This document shows positions 52,113 through 62,198 of a DNA stretch of 64,000 nucleotides, piece by piece (the first letter of the stretch is position 1; each line of letters starts with the position of its first letter). Source of the stretch: an uncultured Paracoccaceae bacterium (GTDB lineage Bacteria > Pseudomonadota > Alphaproteobacteria > Rhodobacterales > Rhodobacteraceae); the NCBI GenBank assembly GCA_913062865.1, contig CAJXWO010000002.1, positions 1 through 64,000 on the forward strand, in the 5' to 3' direction. Under the pieces are notes generated by a model. It was not told the origin of the DNA and did not search any database. It worked only from the letters and a program-made list of their open reading frames with translations. A program made the translations under genes and the position numbers.

Positions 52113-53231
52113 TCACACGCGCATCGGCATCACGACATAGACGGCGCTGGTGTCGTTGCCTTCGCGCATCAAGGTCGGATCGCCCGAGGAGTTGAACAGG
52201 AAGACCGCGTTCTCACGATCCACCTGGCTGGCAATCTCCAGAAGGTACTTGGCGTTGAACCCGATCTCGAGCTTGTCGTCGTCATAGGCCACGCCCAGCT
52301 CTTCCTCGGCGGCACCGCTGTCGGGCGCATTGACCGACAGGACAAGCCGGTCCTGATCGAGCTGCATCTTGACCGCGCGTGACCGCTCACTGCTGACGGT
52401 CGCCACACGGTCCACCGCGCGGGCAAACTCGGACGCGTCGACTTCGAGCCTACGGGTGTTGCCCGCCGGAATCACGCGGGTGTAGTCGGGGAAGGTCCCG
52501 TCGATCACCTTGGATGTCAGAGTGATCTCTGGTGTGGCAAACCGCACCTTGGTCTCGGACACCGACACCGCGATGTCCATGTCATCATCGTCCAGAAGCT
52601 TGCGCAACTCGCCTACCGTCTTACGCGGCACGATCACGCCGGGCATGTCCTCGGCGCCCGCAGGCAAGGGCGCGTCGATACGGGCCAGGCGGTGACCGTC
52701 GGTTGCCACACAGCGCAGCGACTTGCCGTCCTCGCCATCGGCCACATGCATGTAGACGCCGTTCAGGTAATAACGGGTCTCTTCGGTCGAGATTGCGAAT
52801 TTCGACTTGTCGAACAACCGCCGCAGCACCGCGGCCTTGGCCGAGAAATTGGCGGTATACTCTGACGACGCCATGACCGGAAAATCTTCCTTCGGCAGGG
52901 TCGCCAGCGAAAAGTTGGATCGCCCCGCCTCGACCGTGAGCCGTCCGGCGCCACCATCCTCGGTCAGCGTGACAAGCGCGCCATCGGGCAGCTTGCGCAC
53001 GATCTCGTGCAGCGTGGTGGCCGACACGGTCGTCGCGCCTGCGCGCTCCACCTGTGCAGGGGCCCGGTCCACGACCTCGACGTCAAGATCGGTAGCACGG
53101 AACTGAACGCCGTCGCCCTCGGCCTCGATCAGGACATTGGCCAAGATAGGGATGGTGTTGCGCCGTTCGACAACCGACTGCGCTTGTGACACGGCCTTGA
53201 GCAGCGTGCCGCGTTCGATGCTGAATTTCAT
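52113..53231 (-). CDS. dnaN: DNA polymerase III sliding clamp (beta subunit)
   Basis: 372 residues from ATG at 53231 (MKFSIERGTLLKAVSQAQSVVERRNTIPILANVLIEA), with GGAGG upstream. Three repeated clamp domains are visible; FPVMASSEYTANFSAKAAVLRRL belongs to the second, and the C-terminal FLFNSSGDPTLMREG...YVVMPMRV is standard. It encircles DNA to tether polymerase III and repair proteins. In operon with dnaA upstream and recF downstream. Confidence 0.98.
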   Translation of the reverse strand: MKFSIERGTLLKAVSQAQSVVERRNTIPILANVLIEAEGDGVQFRATDLDVEVVDRAPAQVERAGATTVSATTLHEIVRKLPDGALVTLTEDGGAGRLTVEAGRSNFSLATLPKEDFPVMASSEYTANFSAKAAVLRRLFDKSKFAISTEETRYYLNGVYMHVADGEDGKSLRCVATDGHRLARIDAPLPAGAEDMPGVIVPRKTVGELRKLLDDDDMDIAVSVSETKVRFATPEITLTSKVIDGTFPDYTRVIPAGNTRRLEVDASEFARAVDRVATVSSERSRAVKMQLDQDRLVLSVNAPDSGAAEEELGVAYDDDKLEIGFNAKYLLEIASQVDRENAVFLFNSSGDPTLMREGNDTSAVYVVMPMRV

Positions 53232-53377
53232 CCCTCGATCCTCCGCCATGCCGGGGTGCCGACAGTACTGCCTTTGCCGGATGGCTCAAGCCTTTTCAGG
53301 GTTTTGTCGGCTGTAATGGCAAGGGCGTCAAGGGGCGGGGGCCACCATTGCAGCAGCCCCGGGCCCAGGGGTCACGG

Positions 53378-54760
53378 TCAGGCTTCGAGCGCCCGGCGCA
53401 GCATCTCCATATCCTCGGCGATTTGCCCGTCCTGAAGGCACAGCTCTTCGATTCGGCGCACACCGTGCATGACCGTGGTATGGTCCCGCCCACCGAAGCG
53501 GCGCCCGATCTCGGGCAGCGACCGCGAGGTGAGTTTCTTGCACAGATACATCGCCATCTGCCGCGGGCGCGCCAGGCTGCGCACGCGCTTGGGGCCCACC
53601 ATGTCCGAGATCCGGATGTTGTAATGCTCGGCCACCTTCCGCTGGATCTCCTCGATCGTGATCTTGCGTTCGGACGCGCGCAGCACATCCGCCAGGCAAT
53701 CCTGCGTCAGCTCCATGTCGATGTCCCGCCCGACCAGCGAGGCAAAAGCGAAAAGACGGGTCAAGGCGCCCTCGAGCACGCGAACATTTGTGCTGATCCG
53801 ATGCGCAAGGAACTCGAGTACGCCGTCGGCCACGACCAGGTCAGGGTTCTGGGCGCGGTGGCCTTCGACCTTGGACTGCAGGATCCCAAGCCGCAGCTCG
53901 TAATCCGTGGGATGCAGGTCAACCACGAGGCCGCATTGCAGGCGGCTCTTGATCCGGTCCTCGAGGTTTGCGATCTCGCCCGGCGCGCGGTCGGCCGAGA
54001 TGATGATCTGCTTGTTCTGGTCCACCAGCGCGTTGAAGGTGTGAAAGAACTCTTCCTGGGTGCTGTCCTTGCCGGCGATGAACTGCACGTCATCGACCAT
54101 CAGCACATCGACCGAGCGGAAGAGCTCCTTGAAATCCATCATCCGGCGGTCGCGCAACGCCATGACAAAGCGGTACATGAACTGCTCGGCCGAGAGGTAA
54201 AGCACGTTCAGATGCGGGCAGCGCTCCTGCAGCTCCCAGGCGATAGCGTGCATCAGATGCGTCTTACCCAGACCAACACCACCGTAGAGGAACAAGGGGT
54301 TGAACGTCACCGGGCCGCCCTCGGCCACGCGGCGCGCGGCAGCATGGGCCAGCTCGTTGGGCTTGCCTACGATGAACGTGTCGAAGGTGAACCGCTTGTC
54401 GAGCGGCGCGCCGCTGATCAGGTCGCTCTTGTTCGGAGGCTGAGTCGGAACGGGCCCCGGCACAACTGCCTGCGGTTCCGCCGGGGCGCTTTCGGCCTGC
54501 GGCGCGGCGGACGTCCCGCGCGCTGCGATCTCGAAACCGATACGCCGCACCTGGGCGCCCAGGGCGTTCAGGTGATGCAGGATCAGCTCTTCGAAATTTT
54601 GGCTGACATAGTTGCCGATGAATTGGTTCGACACCGTGAACCGGGCCGTATCCTCGACAATGCCCATGAAGCCCATCGGCTTGATCCAGCTATTGTACTG
54701 GTGTTCCCCGATCGTGTCCCGGATCTTTTCCGCAGCCTGCCCCCAAATGCCTTCTGTCAT
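53378..54760 (-). CDS. dnaA: Chromosomal replication initiator DnaA
   Basis: 460 residues from ATG at 54760 ([18 protein letters not shown]), AGGGG being upstream; ATGs at 54781 and 54796 in the track are less likely. Domain I about 1-85, a short linker rich in Pro/Ala, AAA+ with [10 protein letters not shown] and [12 protein letters not shown], and domain IV with [20 protein letters not shown] that reads DnaA boxes. The following gene is dnaN. The rpsT-dnaA neighbourhood is common in alphaproteobacteria. Confidence 0.98.
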   Translation of the reverse strand: MTEGIWGQAAEKIRDTIGEHQYNSWIKPMGFMGIVEDTARFTVSNQFIGNYVSQNFEELILHHLNALGAQVRRIGFEIAARGTSAAPQAESAPAEPQAVVPGPVPTQPPNKSDLISGAPLDKRFTFDTFIVGKPNELAHAAARRVAEGGPVTFNPLFLYGGVGLGKTHLMHAIAWELQERCPHLNVLYLSAEQFMYRFVMALRDRRMMDFKELFRSVDVLMVDDVQFIAGKDSTQEEFFHTFNALVDQNKQIIISADRAPGEIANLEDRIKSRLQCGLVVDLHPTDYELRLGILQSKVEGHRAQNPDLVVADGVLEFLAHRISTNVRVLEGALTRLFAFASLVGRDIDMELTQDCLADVLRASERKITIEEIQRKVAEHYNIRISDMVGPKRVRSLARPRQMAMYLCKKLTSRSLPEIGRRFGGRDHTTVMHGVRRIEELCLQDGQIAEDMEMLRRALEA

Positions 54761-55276
54761 TGTCCCCTGTTCCACATCCATTCTGTCTGTCCCCACCGTT
54801 CCGGACCACGCCCGGGCACGTTATGTTGTTGCGGCCAACCCAAGACCGCGACCACACGCTGCCAGACGCGTGGCAAGACGGCCGCAAGCGACCGGGATGC
54901 ACAAAGCAACAGCTCATAGTCACGCGCAAACAGGCCGTTGCGCGGCAGACGGAACGTCACTTCAAACACCACTCTGTGGACAGGCCGAGACGGATGTCTC
55001 GCAAGACCGGATCACGCGGCAACTGCGCATCCGGATCAACAGCAGGAACCCTCTTGTTAGCTCGTAACGCTGGCTATCGGGTTCGTCTGCGCCGGTCCCC
55101 CCAAGGCGATAAGACTCGCCCGAGTTGGATAGCAATTTGCTCAGCGGAGCGGCAACAGAACATATGCCTTGACACGAACCTTCTTGAACAGAATCTCTGG
55201 CGGGCCGCCCACGAAAAAGGCACCCCGAAGGGTGCCTTTTGCGGCTAAGTCAGCCGAGCATAAAGCGCTTTTGCGA
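54761..55276. other. Intergenic region between dnaA and rpsT
   Basis: 516 bases. It contains the rpsT terminator and the presumed dnaA control region. One DnaA-box-like site (CTGTCCACA on the minus strand near 54975-54983, two mismatches from TTATCCACA) is present, but I see no cluster of boxes or an AT-rich unwinding segment. A 71-codon frame (54757..54972, minus, GTG start) overlaps the dnaA start by four bases; it is discussed as a finding. No other gene is supported. Confidence 0.6.
55213..55241 (-). terminator. Rho-independent terminator of rpsT
   Basis: An 11-base stem AAAAGGCACCC / GGGTGCCTTTT with a four-base loop, running into TTTTTCG on the minus strand. It ends about 35 bases after the rpsT stop. 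Confidence 0.9.
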
Positions 55277-55540
55277 TCAGCCCAGAGCTTTGACCCGTGC
55301 GGACAGGCGTGACATTTTTCTCGCAGCCGTGTTCTTGTGGAAAACGCCTTTGGTGACACCGCGCATCAGTTCGGGCTGGGCGGCACGCAGGGCTGCGGTT
55401 GCGGCGTCCTTATCGCCGGAGGCGATAGCTTCCTCGACTTTGCGAAGATAGGTGCGGATGCGCGAGCGGCGTGCCTTGTTGACGGCAAAGCGCTTTTCGT
55501 TCTGGCGGGCGCGCTTCTTGGACTGCGGCGTGTTGGCCAT
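55277..55540 (-). CDS. rpsT: 30S ribosomal protein S20
   Basis: 87 residues, [34 protein letters not shown], the standard basic S20 helix bundle, ending [15 protein letters not shown]. It binds 16S rRNA in small subunit assembly. AAAGGGAACAGAACC precedes the ATG. Transcribed toward dnaA but separated from it by a terminator. Confidence 0.98.
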   Translation of the reverse strand: MANTPQSKKRARQNEKRFAVNKARRSRIRTYLRKVEEAIASGDKDAATAALRAAQPELMRGVTKGVFHKNTAARKMSRLSARVKALG

Positions 55541-55653
55541 GGTTCTGTTCCCTTTCCCGGGTCGGTTGAATATCTGTCGCGCAACGGACCCTGGACCGGG
55601 TAGGACCGGTCGATTCTCCTGCCAGAGCGGGCACCACGCGCATGTGAGCGTGC

Positions 55654-55682
55654 CGCATACGTCAGAACGGCACGCTTGTAAA
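55654..55682 (-). promoter_or_regulatory. Possible rpsT promoter
   Basis: TTTACA (one off consensus) and TATGCG are 17 bases apart on the minus strand, about 115 bases before the rpsT ATG. The -10 match is modest, so this is tentative. Confidence 0.35.
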
Positions 55683-55699
55683 CAGGCAACCGGCGGTGC

Positions 55700-56476
55700 C
55701 TACTTGTCGCGGAACTGCGCCTCGCGCTTTTCCTGGAAGGCCCCCATGCCTTCTTTCTGATCCTCGGTCGAGAAGAGCGAGTGGAACAGGCGGCGTTCGA
55801 ACAGTACGCCTTCGGCCAGCGTGGTCTCGTAGCTGCGGTTGACCGCCTCTTTCACGGCCATGGTGCTGAGCATGGATTTCTGCGCGATCTTCTGGGCTGC
55901 GCCCAACGCCTCTTCGCGCAGTTGCTTGGCGGGTACGACGCGGCTGACCAGCCCCGAGCGCTCGGCTTCTTCGGCATCCATAAAGCGACCCGTCAGATGC
56001 ATGTCCATAGACTTGGACTTGCCCACGAAACGGGTCAGGCGCTGCGTGCCGCCGATCCCGGCGATGACGCCCAGGTTGATCTCGGGCTGGCCGAACTTGG
56101 CGGTGTCGGCGGCAATGATGAAATCGCACATCATGGCCAGCTCGCACCCTCCGCCGAGGGCATAGCCTGCCACGGCGGCAATGATCGGCTTGCGGGTCGC
56201 CAGGAAATCCCGGGTCTCGCGCCCGAAGAAGTCCGACAGGTACATCTCGACGAAGGACTTGTCGCCCATCTCCTTGATGTCGGCCCCGGCCGCAAAGGCC
56301 TTGTCAGAGCCGGTCAGGACGATGCAGCGCACCTTGTCATTCCTGTCCGCGTCCGCCAGCGCCTGGCCCAGCTCTGTCAGAAGCTGGCTGTTGAGCGCAT
56401 TCAGCGCATCGGGCCGGTTCAGTTTGATAAGGGCGACGTGGTCTTCAATTTCGACGATGATCGTCTCAAAGGCCAT
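55700..56476 (-). CDS. Enoyl-CoA hydratase
   Basis: 258 residues of the crotonase family. The oxyanion-hole segments [11 protein letters not shown] and [16 protein letters not shown] are complete, and the catalytic glutamates lie in CELAMM and in [13 protein letters not shown]. It hydrates trans-2-enoyl-CoA, most likely a short-chain one, in beta-oxidation or a related route. It follows mutM by 64 bases on the same strand. Confidence 0.93.
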   Translation of the reverse strand: MAFETIIVEIEDHVALIKLNRPDALNALNSQLLTELGQALADADRNDKVRCIVLTGSDKAFAAGADIKEMGDKSFVEMYLSDFFGRETRDFLATRKPIIAAVAGYALGGGCELAMMCDFIIAADTAKFGQPEINLGVIAGIGGTQRLTRFVGKSKSMDMHLTGRFMDAEEAERSGLVSRVVPAKQLREEALGAAQKIAQKSMLSTMAVKEAVNRSYETTLAEGVLFERRLFHSLFSTEDQKEGMGAFQEKREAQFRDK

Positions 56477-56540
56477 GGAAACCTGCCTTGGTTGCTCCGG
56501 TCAGGTCCGAGTCCTTATCATTGATCGTGCCCCTTGCAAG

Positions 56541-57392
56541 TTATCTTTGGCATTGCGCGCAGTAGAAGGACGACCGCCCCGACTGAACGATGCGCCGCAC
56601 GGTCCCGTCGCATCCCGCGCGGCGGCAGGGTTGGCCCTCGCGTCCGTAGACATCGAAACTGTGCTGGAAATAGCCCAACTCGCCATCCGCCTGCCGGTAG
56701 TCGCGCAACGAAGAGCCGCCTGCGGCGATTGCATCGGACAACACGTCGCGGATCACCGGCACCAATGCCTCGGCCCGGGCGCGCGCGATGCGGCCCGCCT
56801 TGCGCCGAGGCGCGATGCCGGCCCGGTAAAGCGCCTCGCACACATAGATATTTCCCAGCCCCGCAACGATGCGCTGATCCAGAAGCGCGGCCTTGATCGG
56901 CGTGTTCCGGCCCTTGAGACGCTGGGCCAGGTAAGGCCCGTCAAACGCGTTGCCCAATGGCTCGGGCCCCAGATTGGCCAGAAGCGGATGCGCATCGGCC
57001 GTGGCCGTCGGCATCAGGTCCATCGCGCCGAAACGGCGCGGGTCGTTGAACGTGATCCGCGCCCCATCCGCCATATGCAGCACCACATGGTCGTGCTTCT
57101 GCGCAGCCGGATGGTCATGGACGAATTGCCCCAGCGGGTCGCCAGAAATCAGCATGCGGCCCGACATGCCAAGGTGAATCAGCAGCGTCTCGCCGCGGTC
57201 GAGATCGGCGAGGATGTATTTCGACCGCCGCCTCAGACGCTCCACCCGCACACCCGTCAGCCGTGCCGCCATGTCGGGCGGGAAAGGCCAGCGCAGGTCG
57301 GGGCGGTTCACATCCGCCCGCGCGATCACCTGCCCCTCCATCACCGGGGTCAGCCCGCGGCGAACCGTCTCGACTTCGGGCAATTCGGGCAT
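56541..57392 (-). CDS. mutM: Formamidopyrimidine-DNA glycosylase
   Basis: 283 residues from ATG at 57392, with GGAGGAG upstream; the track ORF of 557 residues is an extension on the strand opposite ubiE. Mature N-terminus PELPEVETV supplies catalytic Pro1 and Glu2, and the C-terminal zinc finger is [12 protein letters not shown]...FYCAQCQR with four cysteines. It removes 8-oxoguanine and opened purines. Divergent from ubiE. Confidence 0.97.
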   Translation of the reverse strand: MPELPEVETVRRGLTPVMEGQVIARADVNRPDLRWPFPPDMAARLTGVRVERLRRRSKYILADLDRGETLLIHLGMSGRMLISGDPLGQFVHDHPAAQKHDHVVLHMADGARITFNDPRRFGAMDLMPTATADAHPLLANLGPEPLGNAFDGPYLAQRLKGRNTPIKAALLDQRIVAGLGNIYVCEALYRAGIAPRRKAGRIARARAEALVPVIRDVLSDAIAAGGSSLRDYRQADGELGYFQHSFDVYGREGQPCRRAGCDGTVRRIVQSGRSSFYCAQCQR

Positions 57393-57479
57393 CGCTCTCC
57401 TCCTTGGCGGGGCGGCCGCATTGTATCGCCGCCCCGGCGCTCTATAAGGAAGGCGACACGATAGGATGGGCAAGACGTG

Positions 57480-58232
57480 ATGAGCGACGAGACCGGCAAA
57501 ACCACACATTTCGGCTTCGAGACCGTGCCGGAGGCCGACAAGGCCGGGCGCGTGCGGGGCGTCTTCAGCTCGGTCGCGTCGCGCTACGACATCATGAACG
57601 ACGTGATGTCCGGCGGCATCCATCGCCTTTGGAAGGACGCGATGATGGACTGGCTCGCGCCGCGGCGCGGGCAACGGCTGTTGGATGTGGCCGGCGGTAC
57701 CGGCGATATCGCCTTTCGCTTTCTCAAGCGCGCCAAACAAGGCCACGCCACCGTTCTGGACCTGACCGAGCCGATGCTGGTCGAGGGCCGCAAACGGGCC
57801 GAGGCCGAACACATGGCCGACAGCCTCGACTGGGTGGTGGGCGATGCGATGGCGCTGCCCTTTCCCGAAAACAGCTTCGATGTCTACACGATCTCCTTCG
57901 GCATCCGGAACGTGACCCGCCCCGCCGATGCGCTGGCCGAGGCCTACCGCGTGCTGCGCCCCGGCGGGCGGCTGATGGTGCTCGAATTCAGCCAGATCCC
58001 CAACGACATGATGCAAAAGGTCTATGACCTTTATTCCTTCAACATCATTCCGCGCATGGGTCAGGTCATCGCCAATGATCGCGACAGCTACCAGTACCTG
58101 GTCGAATCGATCCGAAAGTTCCCCGACCAGGAAACCTTCCTGAGCATGATCCGCGAGGCAGGCTTCGGAAACGCCAAGTATCGCAACCTGTCCATGGGCA
58201 TCGCCGCGCTGCATTCCGGCTGGAAGCTCTGA
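57480..58232 (+). CDS. ubiE: Ubiquinone biosynthesis C-methyltransferase
   Basis: 250 residues from ATG at 57480 (the adjacent GTG at 57477 is an alternative). SAM-binding motif [30 protein letters not shown] and the UbiE signature ISFGIRNV and [15 protein letters not shown] are present. It methylates the benzoquinol ring. UbiB follows two bases after the stop. Confidence 0.97.
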   Translation: MSDETGKTTHFGFETVPEADKAGRVRGVFSSVASRYDIMNDVMSGGIHRLWKDAMMDWLAPRRGQRLLDVAGGTGDIAFRFLKRAKQGHATVLDLTEPMLVEGRKRAEAEHMADSLDWVVGDAMALPFPENSFDVYTISFGIRNVTRPADALAEAYRVLRPGGRLMVLEFSQIPNDMMQKVYDLYSFNIIPRMGQVIANDRDSYQYLVESIRKFPDQETFLSMIREAGFGNAKYRNLSMGIAALHSGWKL

Positions 58233-58233
58233 A

Positions 58234-59772
58234 ATGCGCGGACCTCACAACATATGGCGCCTGATCCGCACGGGCGCCACGCTGGAACGTACCGGGGCAA
58301 TGGGCGTGGTGCTGGACGCGTTCAAGGCACCGCCCAGCTTGCGCATCGTGGCGCGTGCCCTAGGCTGGCCGTTCAAATGGTTGGGCTACAAGGGCGATCC
58401 CACGATGCCGCCCGCCACCCGCGCGCTGACCGCCTTGGGCCCTGCCTACATCAAGTTCGGCCAGATCCTGTCGACCCGCCCCGACGTGGTCGGCGACGAG
58501 CTGGCCCAGCAGCTGCGCGTTCTGCAGGACAAGCTGCCGCCCTTTTCCGTGGCCGAAGCGAAAAAGGCCATCGAACGCGAACTGGAAATCCCGGTCGATA
58601 CGCTGTTTTCCGAGTTTTCCGAACCCGTTGCCGCGGCGTCTATCGCCCAGGTGCACCAGGCGCGGCTGGCAGACACCAACGAAAAGGTCGCGGTCAAGGT
58701 GCTGCGCCCCGGCATCGAACGCGCCTTTCGCAAGGATGTGGACGCCTTCTACCTCGCCGCGCGCATGATCGAGCTCTTGTCGCCGGCCTCGCGCCGGTTG
58801 CGGCCCATGGACGTGATCGAGCATTTCGAAGGCGTGGTGACGGGCGAGTTGGACCTGAGGCTCGAATCCTCGGCCGCGTCGGAATTTGCGGCGAACACGA
58901 AGAACGACGAAGGCTTCCAACTGCCGGACGTCAAATGGATGCTCTCTGGCCGCCGCGTGATGACGCTGAGCTGGGCCGAGGGCGTGCCCATGGGCGACAA
59001 CGCCGCGATCGACGCGGCGGGGCATGACCGCAAGGTCCTGGCCGCGCGGGTGCTGTCGCTGTTCCTCAACCACGCGCTGCGCGACGGCTACTTCCACGCC
59101 GACATGCACCAGGGCAACCTCAAGGTCGCGCCCGACGGCGATATCATCGCACTCGATTTCGGGATCATGGGCCATATCGACGAGTACACCCGCCGGGTCT
59201 ATGCCGAGATACTCTTCGGCTTCATCCGCAAGGATTACAAGCGCGTGGCCGAGGTGCATTTCGAAGCGGGCTATGTGCCCGCCGACCGTGACGTGGACGA
59301 GTTCGCCCGCGCCCTGCGTGCCGTGGGCGAGCCCATCTTCGGAATGGACGCCACCCGCATCTCGATGGGGCGGTTGCTGAACTACCTGTTCGAGGTGACC
59401 GAACGCTTCGGCATGGAAACCCGGACCGAGCTGATCCTGTTGCAGCGCACGATGGTGGTTGTCGAAGGCGTGGCCCGCTCGCTCGACCCGCACATGAACA
59501 TCTGGGAGGTCGCCCGCCCGGTGGTCGAGGCCTATATCCGCAAATCCATCGGCCCACAGGCCGTGGCGCGTGATCTGGCCCAGACCGCACGGGTGCTGAC
59601 CCGCTTCGGCCCGCGCCTGCCCGGCCTGGTGGAAAGCGCGTTGATTGCCCAGGCCGACGCCCGCAACCAAAAGCCCGAACCAAAGAGCCGCGCGTGGATC
59701 TGGGCGCTTTTGGGCGGGATCGCGATCGGTGCCGTCGTCGCGGGCGGACTTGAATACTGGTTGCTGTTCTAG
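58234..59772 (+). CDS. ubiB: Ubiquinone biosynthesis accessory kinase-like protein
   Basis: 512 residues, an ABC1/ADCK-like atypical kinase. [11 protein letters not shown] is the KxGQ motif, [12 protein letters not shown] the alanine-rich loop, and [11 protein letters not shown] and LDFGIMG the catalytic segments. A C-terminal membrane helix ([22 protein letters not shown]) anchors it. Forms an operon with ubiE. Confidence 0.96.
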   Translation: MRGPHNIWRLIRTGATLERTGAMGVVLDAFKAPPSLRIVARALGWPFKWLGYKGDPTMPPATRALTALGPAYIKFGQILSTRPDVVGDELAQQLRVLQDKLPPFSVAEAKKAIERELEIPVDTLFSEFSEPVAAASIAQVHQARLADTNEKVAVKVLRPGIERAFRKDVDAFYLAARMIELLSPASRRLRPMDVIEHFEGVVTGELDLRLESSAASEFAANTKNDEGFQLPDVKWMLSGRRVMTLSWAEGVPMGDNAAIDAAGHDRKVLAARVLSLFLNHALRDGYFHADMHQGNLKVAPDGDIIALDFGIMGHIDEYTRRVYAEILFGFIRKDYKRVAEVHFEAGYVPADRDVDEFARALRAVGEPIFGMDATRISMGRLLNYLFEVTERFGMETRTELILLQRTMVVVEGVARSLDPHMNIWEVARPVVEAYIRKSIGPQAVARDLAQTARVLTRFGPRLPGLVESALIAQADARNQKPEPKSRAWIWALLGGIAIGAVVAGGLEYWLLF

Positions 59773-59813
59773 GTACGACCGTGCGCTGCGTCGACGCGCT
59801 TTTTGCGCCCGGT

Positions 59814-60929
59814 TTAGTCGTCCGCGCCCAGTTTCGGACTGGGGCGATGCAGGGCCAGCTCGGCATCCGAGAAGCGGAAGGGCGCACGCAGGCCCGGGAT
59901 GCCGTCAAGCTCAACCTGCATGCCACGACGGATCACCTGCGGGTCTGCCAGCACCTCTGACAGGTCGTTGATCGGCCCGGCGGGAACACCATGGGCCTCG
60001 CATGCAGCCAGCAGATCGGCCTTTGCCATGGTGCGCGTGCCTTCGGTCAGCTTGGCCGTCAGTTCGGCCCGGTGCGCGATCCGGTCAGCGTTGCTGGCAT
60101 AGCGCGGATCATCGGCGAGCGCCTCCAGCCCCAACAAGCGACACAGCCGCTGGTACTGTGCATCGTTGCCCGTGGCGATGATGATATGCCCATCGGCGGC
60201 TTCGAACACCTGGTAGGGCATCAGGTTCGGATGGTAGTTCCCGGTCCGCCCCGGCGGAGTACCCGTGGCCAGGTAGTTCATCGCCTGGTTCGCGGTGATC
60301 GACACCGCCGTGTCCAGAAGCGCCATGTCGATATGCTGGCCCTGCCCGGTCTCGTCGCGCTGGCGCAGCGCGGCCAGGATCGCGGTGCAGGCATAGACGC
60401 CGGTGAAGATATCGGTAATCGCCACGCCCGCGCGCTGTGGCTGGCCATCGGGATCGCCGGTGATCGACATGAGGCCCGACATGCCCTGGATGATATAGTC
60501 GTACCCCGCTCTATGGGCATAGGGTCCGTTCTGTCCAAACCCGGTGATCGAGCAATAGATCAGGCGCGGATTCAGCGCCTTTACGCTCTCATAGTCCAGA
60601 CCGTATTTGGCCAGCCCACCTACCTTGAAATTCTCGATCAGCACGTCCGCCTCGGCCAGAAGCGCGCGCAGTTTTTCCTGTCCGGGCGCCGTAGTGAAAT
60701 CCACCGTGACCGACCGCTTGCCGCGATTGCAGGAATGGAAATAGGCCGCCGATCGGTCGCCTTCGCGCTCGATGAAGGGCGGCCCCCACTGGCGGGTATC
60801 GTCGCCCCGGGGCGCCTCGACCTTGGTCACCTCGGCGCCCAGATCGGCCAGCGTCTGACCGGCCCAAGGGCCGGCCAGAATGCGCGCCAGTTCGACGACC
60901 TTGAGACCGGCGAGCGGCGGCTGGCTCAT
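59814..60929 (-). CDS. CaiB/BaiF family CoA-transferase
   Basis: 371 residues of family III CoA-transferases. The N-terminal LAGLKVVELARILAGPWAGQTLADLGAEVTKVE, the catalytic Asp in QHIDMALLDT and the C-terminal VRVPRRGMQVELDG-like region support the call. It moves CoA between two carboxylic acids, not identified here. Overlaps the dsbA-like stop by four bases. Confidence 0.93.
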   Translation of the reverse strand: MSQPPLAGLKVVELARILAGPWAGQTLADLGAEVTKVEAPRGDDTRQWGPPFIEREGDRSAAYFHSCNRGKRSVTVDFTTAPGQEKLRALLAEADVLIENFKVGGLAKYGLDYESVKALNPRLIYCSITGFGQNGPYAHRAGYDYIIQGMSGLMSITGDPDGQPQRAGVAITDIFTGVYACTAILAALRQRDETGQGQHIDMALLDTAVSITANQAMNYLATGTPPGRTGNYHPNLMPYQVFEAADGHIIIATGNDAQYQRLCRLLGLEALADDPRYASNADRIAHRAELTAKLTEGTRTMAKADLLAACEAHGVPAGPINDLSEVLADPQVIRRGMQVELDGIPGLRAPFRFSDAELALHRPSPKLGADD

Positions 60930-61597
60930 TCAGCCAGCTTCTCTTCGATGATCCGCGCCAGATCGCTGTAGCGCATGTTGCCGTATTTCTCGCCGTTGAT
61001 GACCAGCGACGGTGTTGAATCGATCCCGTCGGCCTCGGCGTTTTCCTGGTACCAGGCCACCAGCGTTTGCGCCTTTTCAGCGTCCTGCAGGCAGGCGTCG
61101 AGCTGCTCTTCACCCAGGCCCGCGAGGCGCCCGATCTTCCGCAGTTCGGCCACGATCTGGTTCGGACCACCGGCGCGCACCCATTCGCTCTGACTCTTCA
61201 TGATGAGGTCGGTCATGCCAAAGAACCGCTCTTCGCCACCGCACCGCGCGATCATCGACGCCCAAAGCCCGTAGCGGTCGAAATAGGTTTCGCGAAAGAC
61301 AAAGCGGACCTTGCCGGTGTCGATATACTCGGCCTTGAGCTGCTTGTACTGGTCGGCATGAAAATCGGCGCAGTGGGGGCAGGTGAACGATGCGTATTCG
61401 ATCACGGTCACCGGCGCATCCTCGGCACCCTGGGCCATCTCAATAACGCTCGACGTATCGACCTCGGCCTCTTGGGCATTTGCGGCACCGACCAGCGGCA
61501 TTTCGGGCAATGCGGTCCGTGTGGTGTTCCACCAGGTGCCAACGCCCAGGGCGAGCGCAAGCGTTATGGCAGCGGCAACGATGCTGTTGCGGGTCAT
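60926..61597 (-). CDS. DsbA-family thiol-disulfide oxidoreductase
   Basis: 223 residues from ATG at 61597. An N-terminal anchor or signal (VAAAITLALALGVGTWW) precedes a thioredoxin fold with CPHC in EYASFTCPHCADFH. The helical insertion and STPSLVINGEKYG cis-proline region follow. It oxidises cysteines in periplasmic proteins. It is translated between dciA and the CoA-transferase. Confidence 0.93.
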   Translation of the reverse strand: MTRNSIVAAAITLALALGVGTWWNTTRTALPEMPLVGAANAQEAEVDTSSVIEMAQGAEDAPVTVIEYASFTCPHCADFHADQYKQLKAEYIDTGKVRFVFRETYFDRYGLWASMIARCGGEERFFGMTDLIMKSQSEWVRAGGPNQIVAELRKIGRLAGLGEEQLDACLQDAEKAQTLVAWYQENAEADGIDSTPSLVINGEKYGNMRYSDLARIIEEKLAE

Positions 61598-61607
61598 GGC
61601 ATGTCCT

Positions 61608-62117
61608 TCAGTTGGATTTGGTCTTGGATAGAACGTTCCGGCCCAGGGCTTCAAGCGCAGCGCGCAAGGTATCGTCCTGAACCGGTCCGGCCATACGCGC
61701 GGCCGTCTCGGTCACGGCCGGATCAGGCGCCGTGGCCAGGGGCTTGGAGGCGGGTGCGAACTGAACCTGCCCCTCGGCAAAGCCCGTGGGGGCGGTCTGG
61801 GTGATGCGCACCCGCGCGATGGCGTTGTAGCCGTAGACGGCGTTCACCTTTTCGCGCAGCCGTTCCTTTTGCATCTCGAGCATCGGCGCCTGCGCCGCGG
61901 TGGTCAGCACCGTCAACGTGGCGCCAAACCCGTGGCGGGCATAGCTGATGTCCACGGGGCGCGCGATGCCTGCGATCTCGGGGCCTGCCACCTCGTGCCA
62001 ATGGGTCAGCACGCGGCTGACGGCGAAACCGCGCGTCTCGCCCGCCTTGCGGATGGGTGCCTTGAGCAGCGTTCCGGTCCGCGCAAAGCCCCGTGTCGTG
62101 CTGTCACGCCGTGTCAT
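61608..62117 (-). CDS. DUF721/DciA family protein
   Basis: 169 residues from ATG at 62117 (MTRRDSTTRGFARTGTLL), with AAAGG nine bases upstream. The DUF721 domain covers about 15-110 (LTHWHEVAGPEIAGIARPVDIS, GFGATLTVLTTAAQAPML). In other bacteria DciA helps load the replicative helicase; here that is by homology. Divergent from mutY and the first gene of a three-gene operon. Confidence 0.85.
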   Translation of the reverse strand: MTRRDSTTRGFARTGTLLKAPIRKAGETRGFAVSRVLTHWHEVAGPEIAGIARPVDISYARHGFGATLTVLTTAAQAPMLEMQKERLREKVNAVYGYNAIARVRITQTAPTGFAEGQVQFAPASKPLATAPDPAVTETAARMAGPVQDDTLRAALEALGRNVLSKTKSN

Positions 62118-62198
62118 GGGTTGCATCCTTTCGTCAGCGCCTATCTTAGGGAGCGCGGGCCACGGGGCCAGCGAAACCGCGCGTGAAAGGGGACAAAC

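Noticed and set aside
53348-54919. 523-residue plus-strand ORF
   Set aside because: Antisense of dnaA.
54975-54983. Single DnaA box in the dnaA upstream region as proof of oriC
   Set aside because: Two mismatches to consensus, no cluster and no AT-rich element; one weak site is expected by chance.
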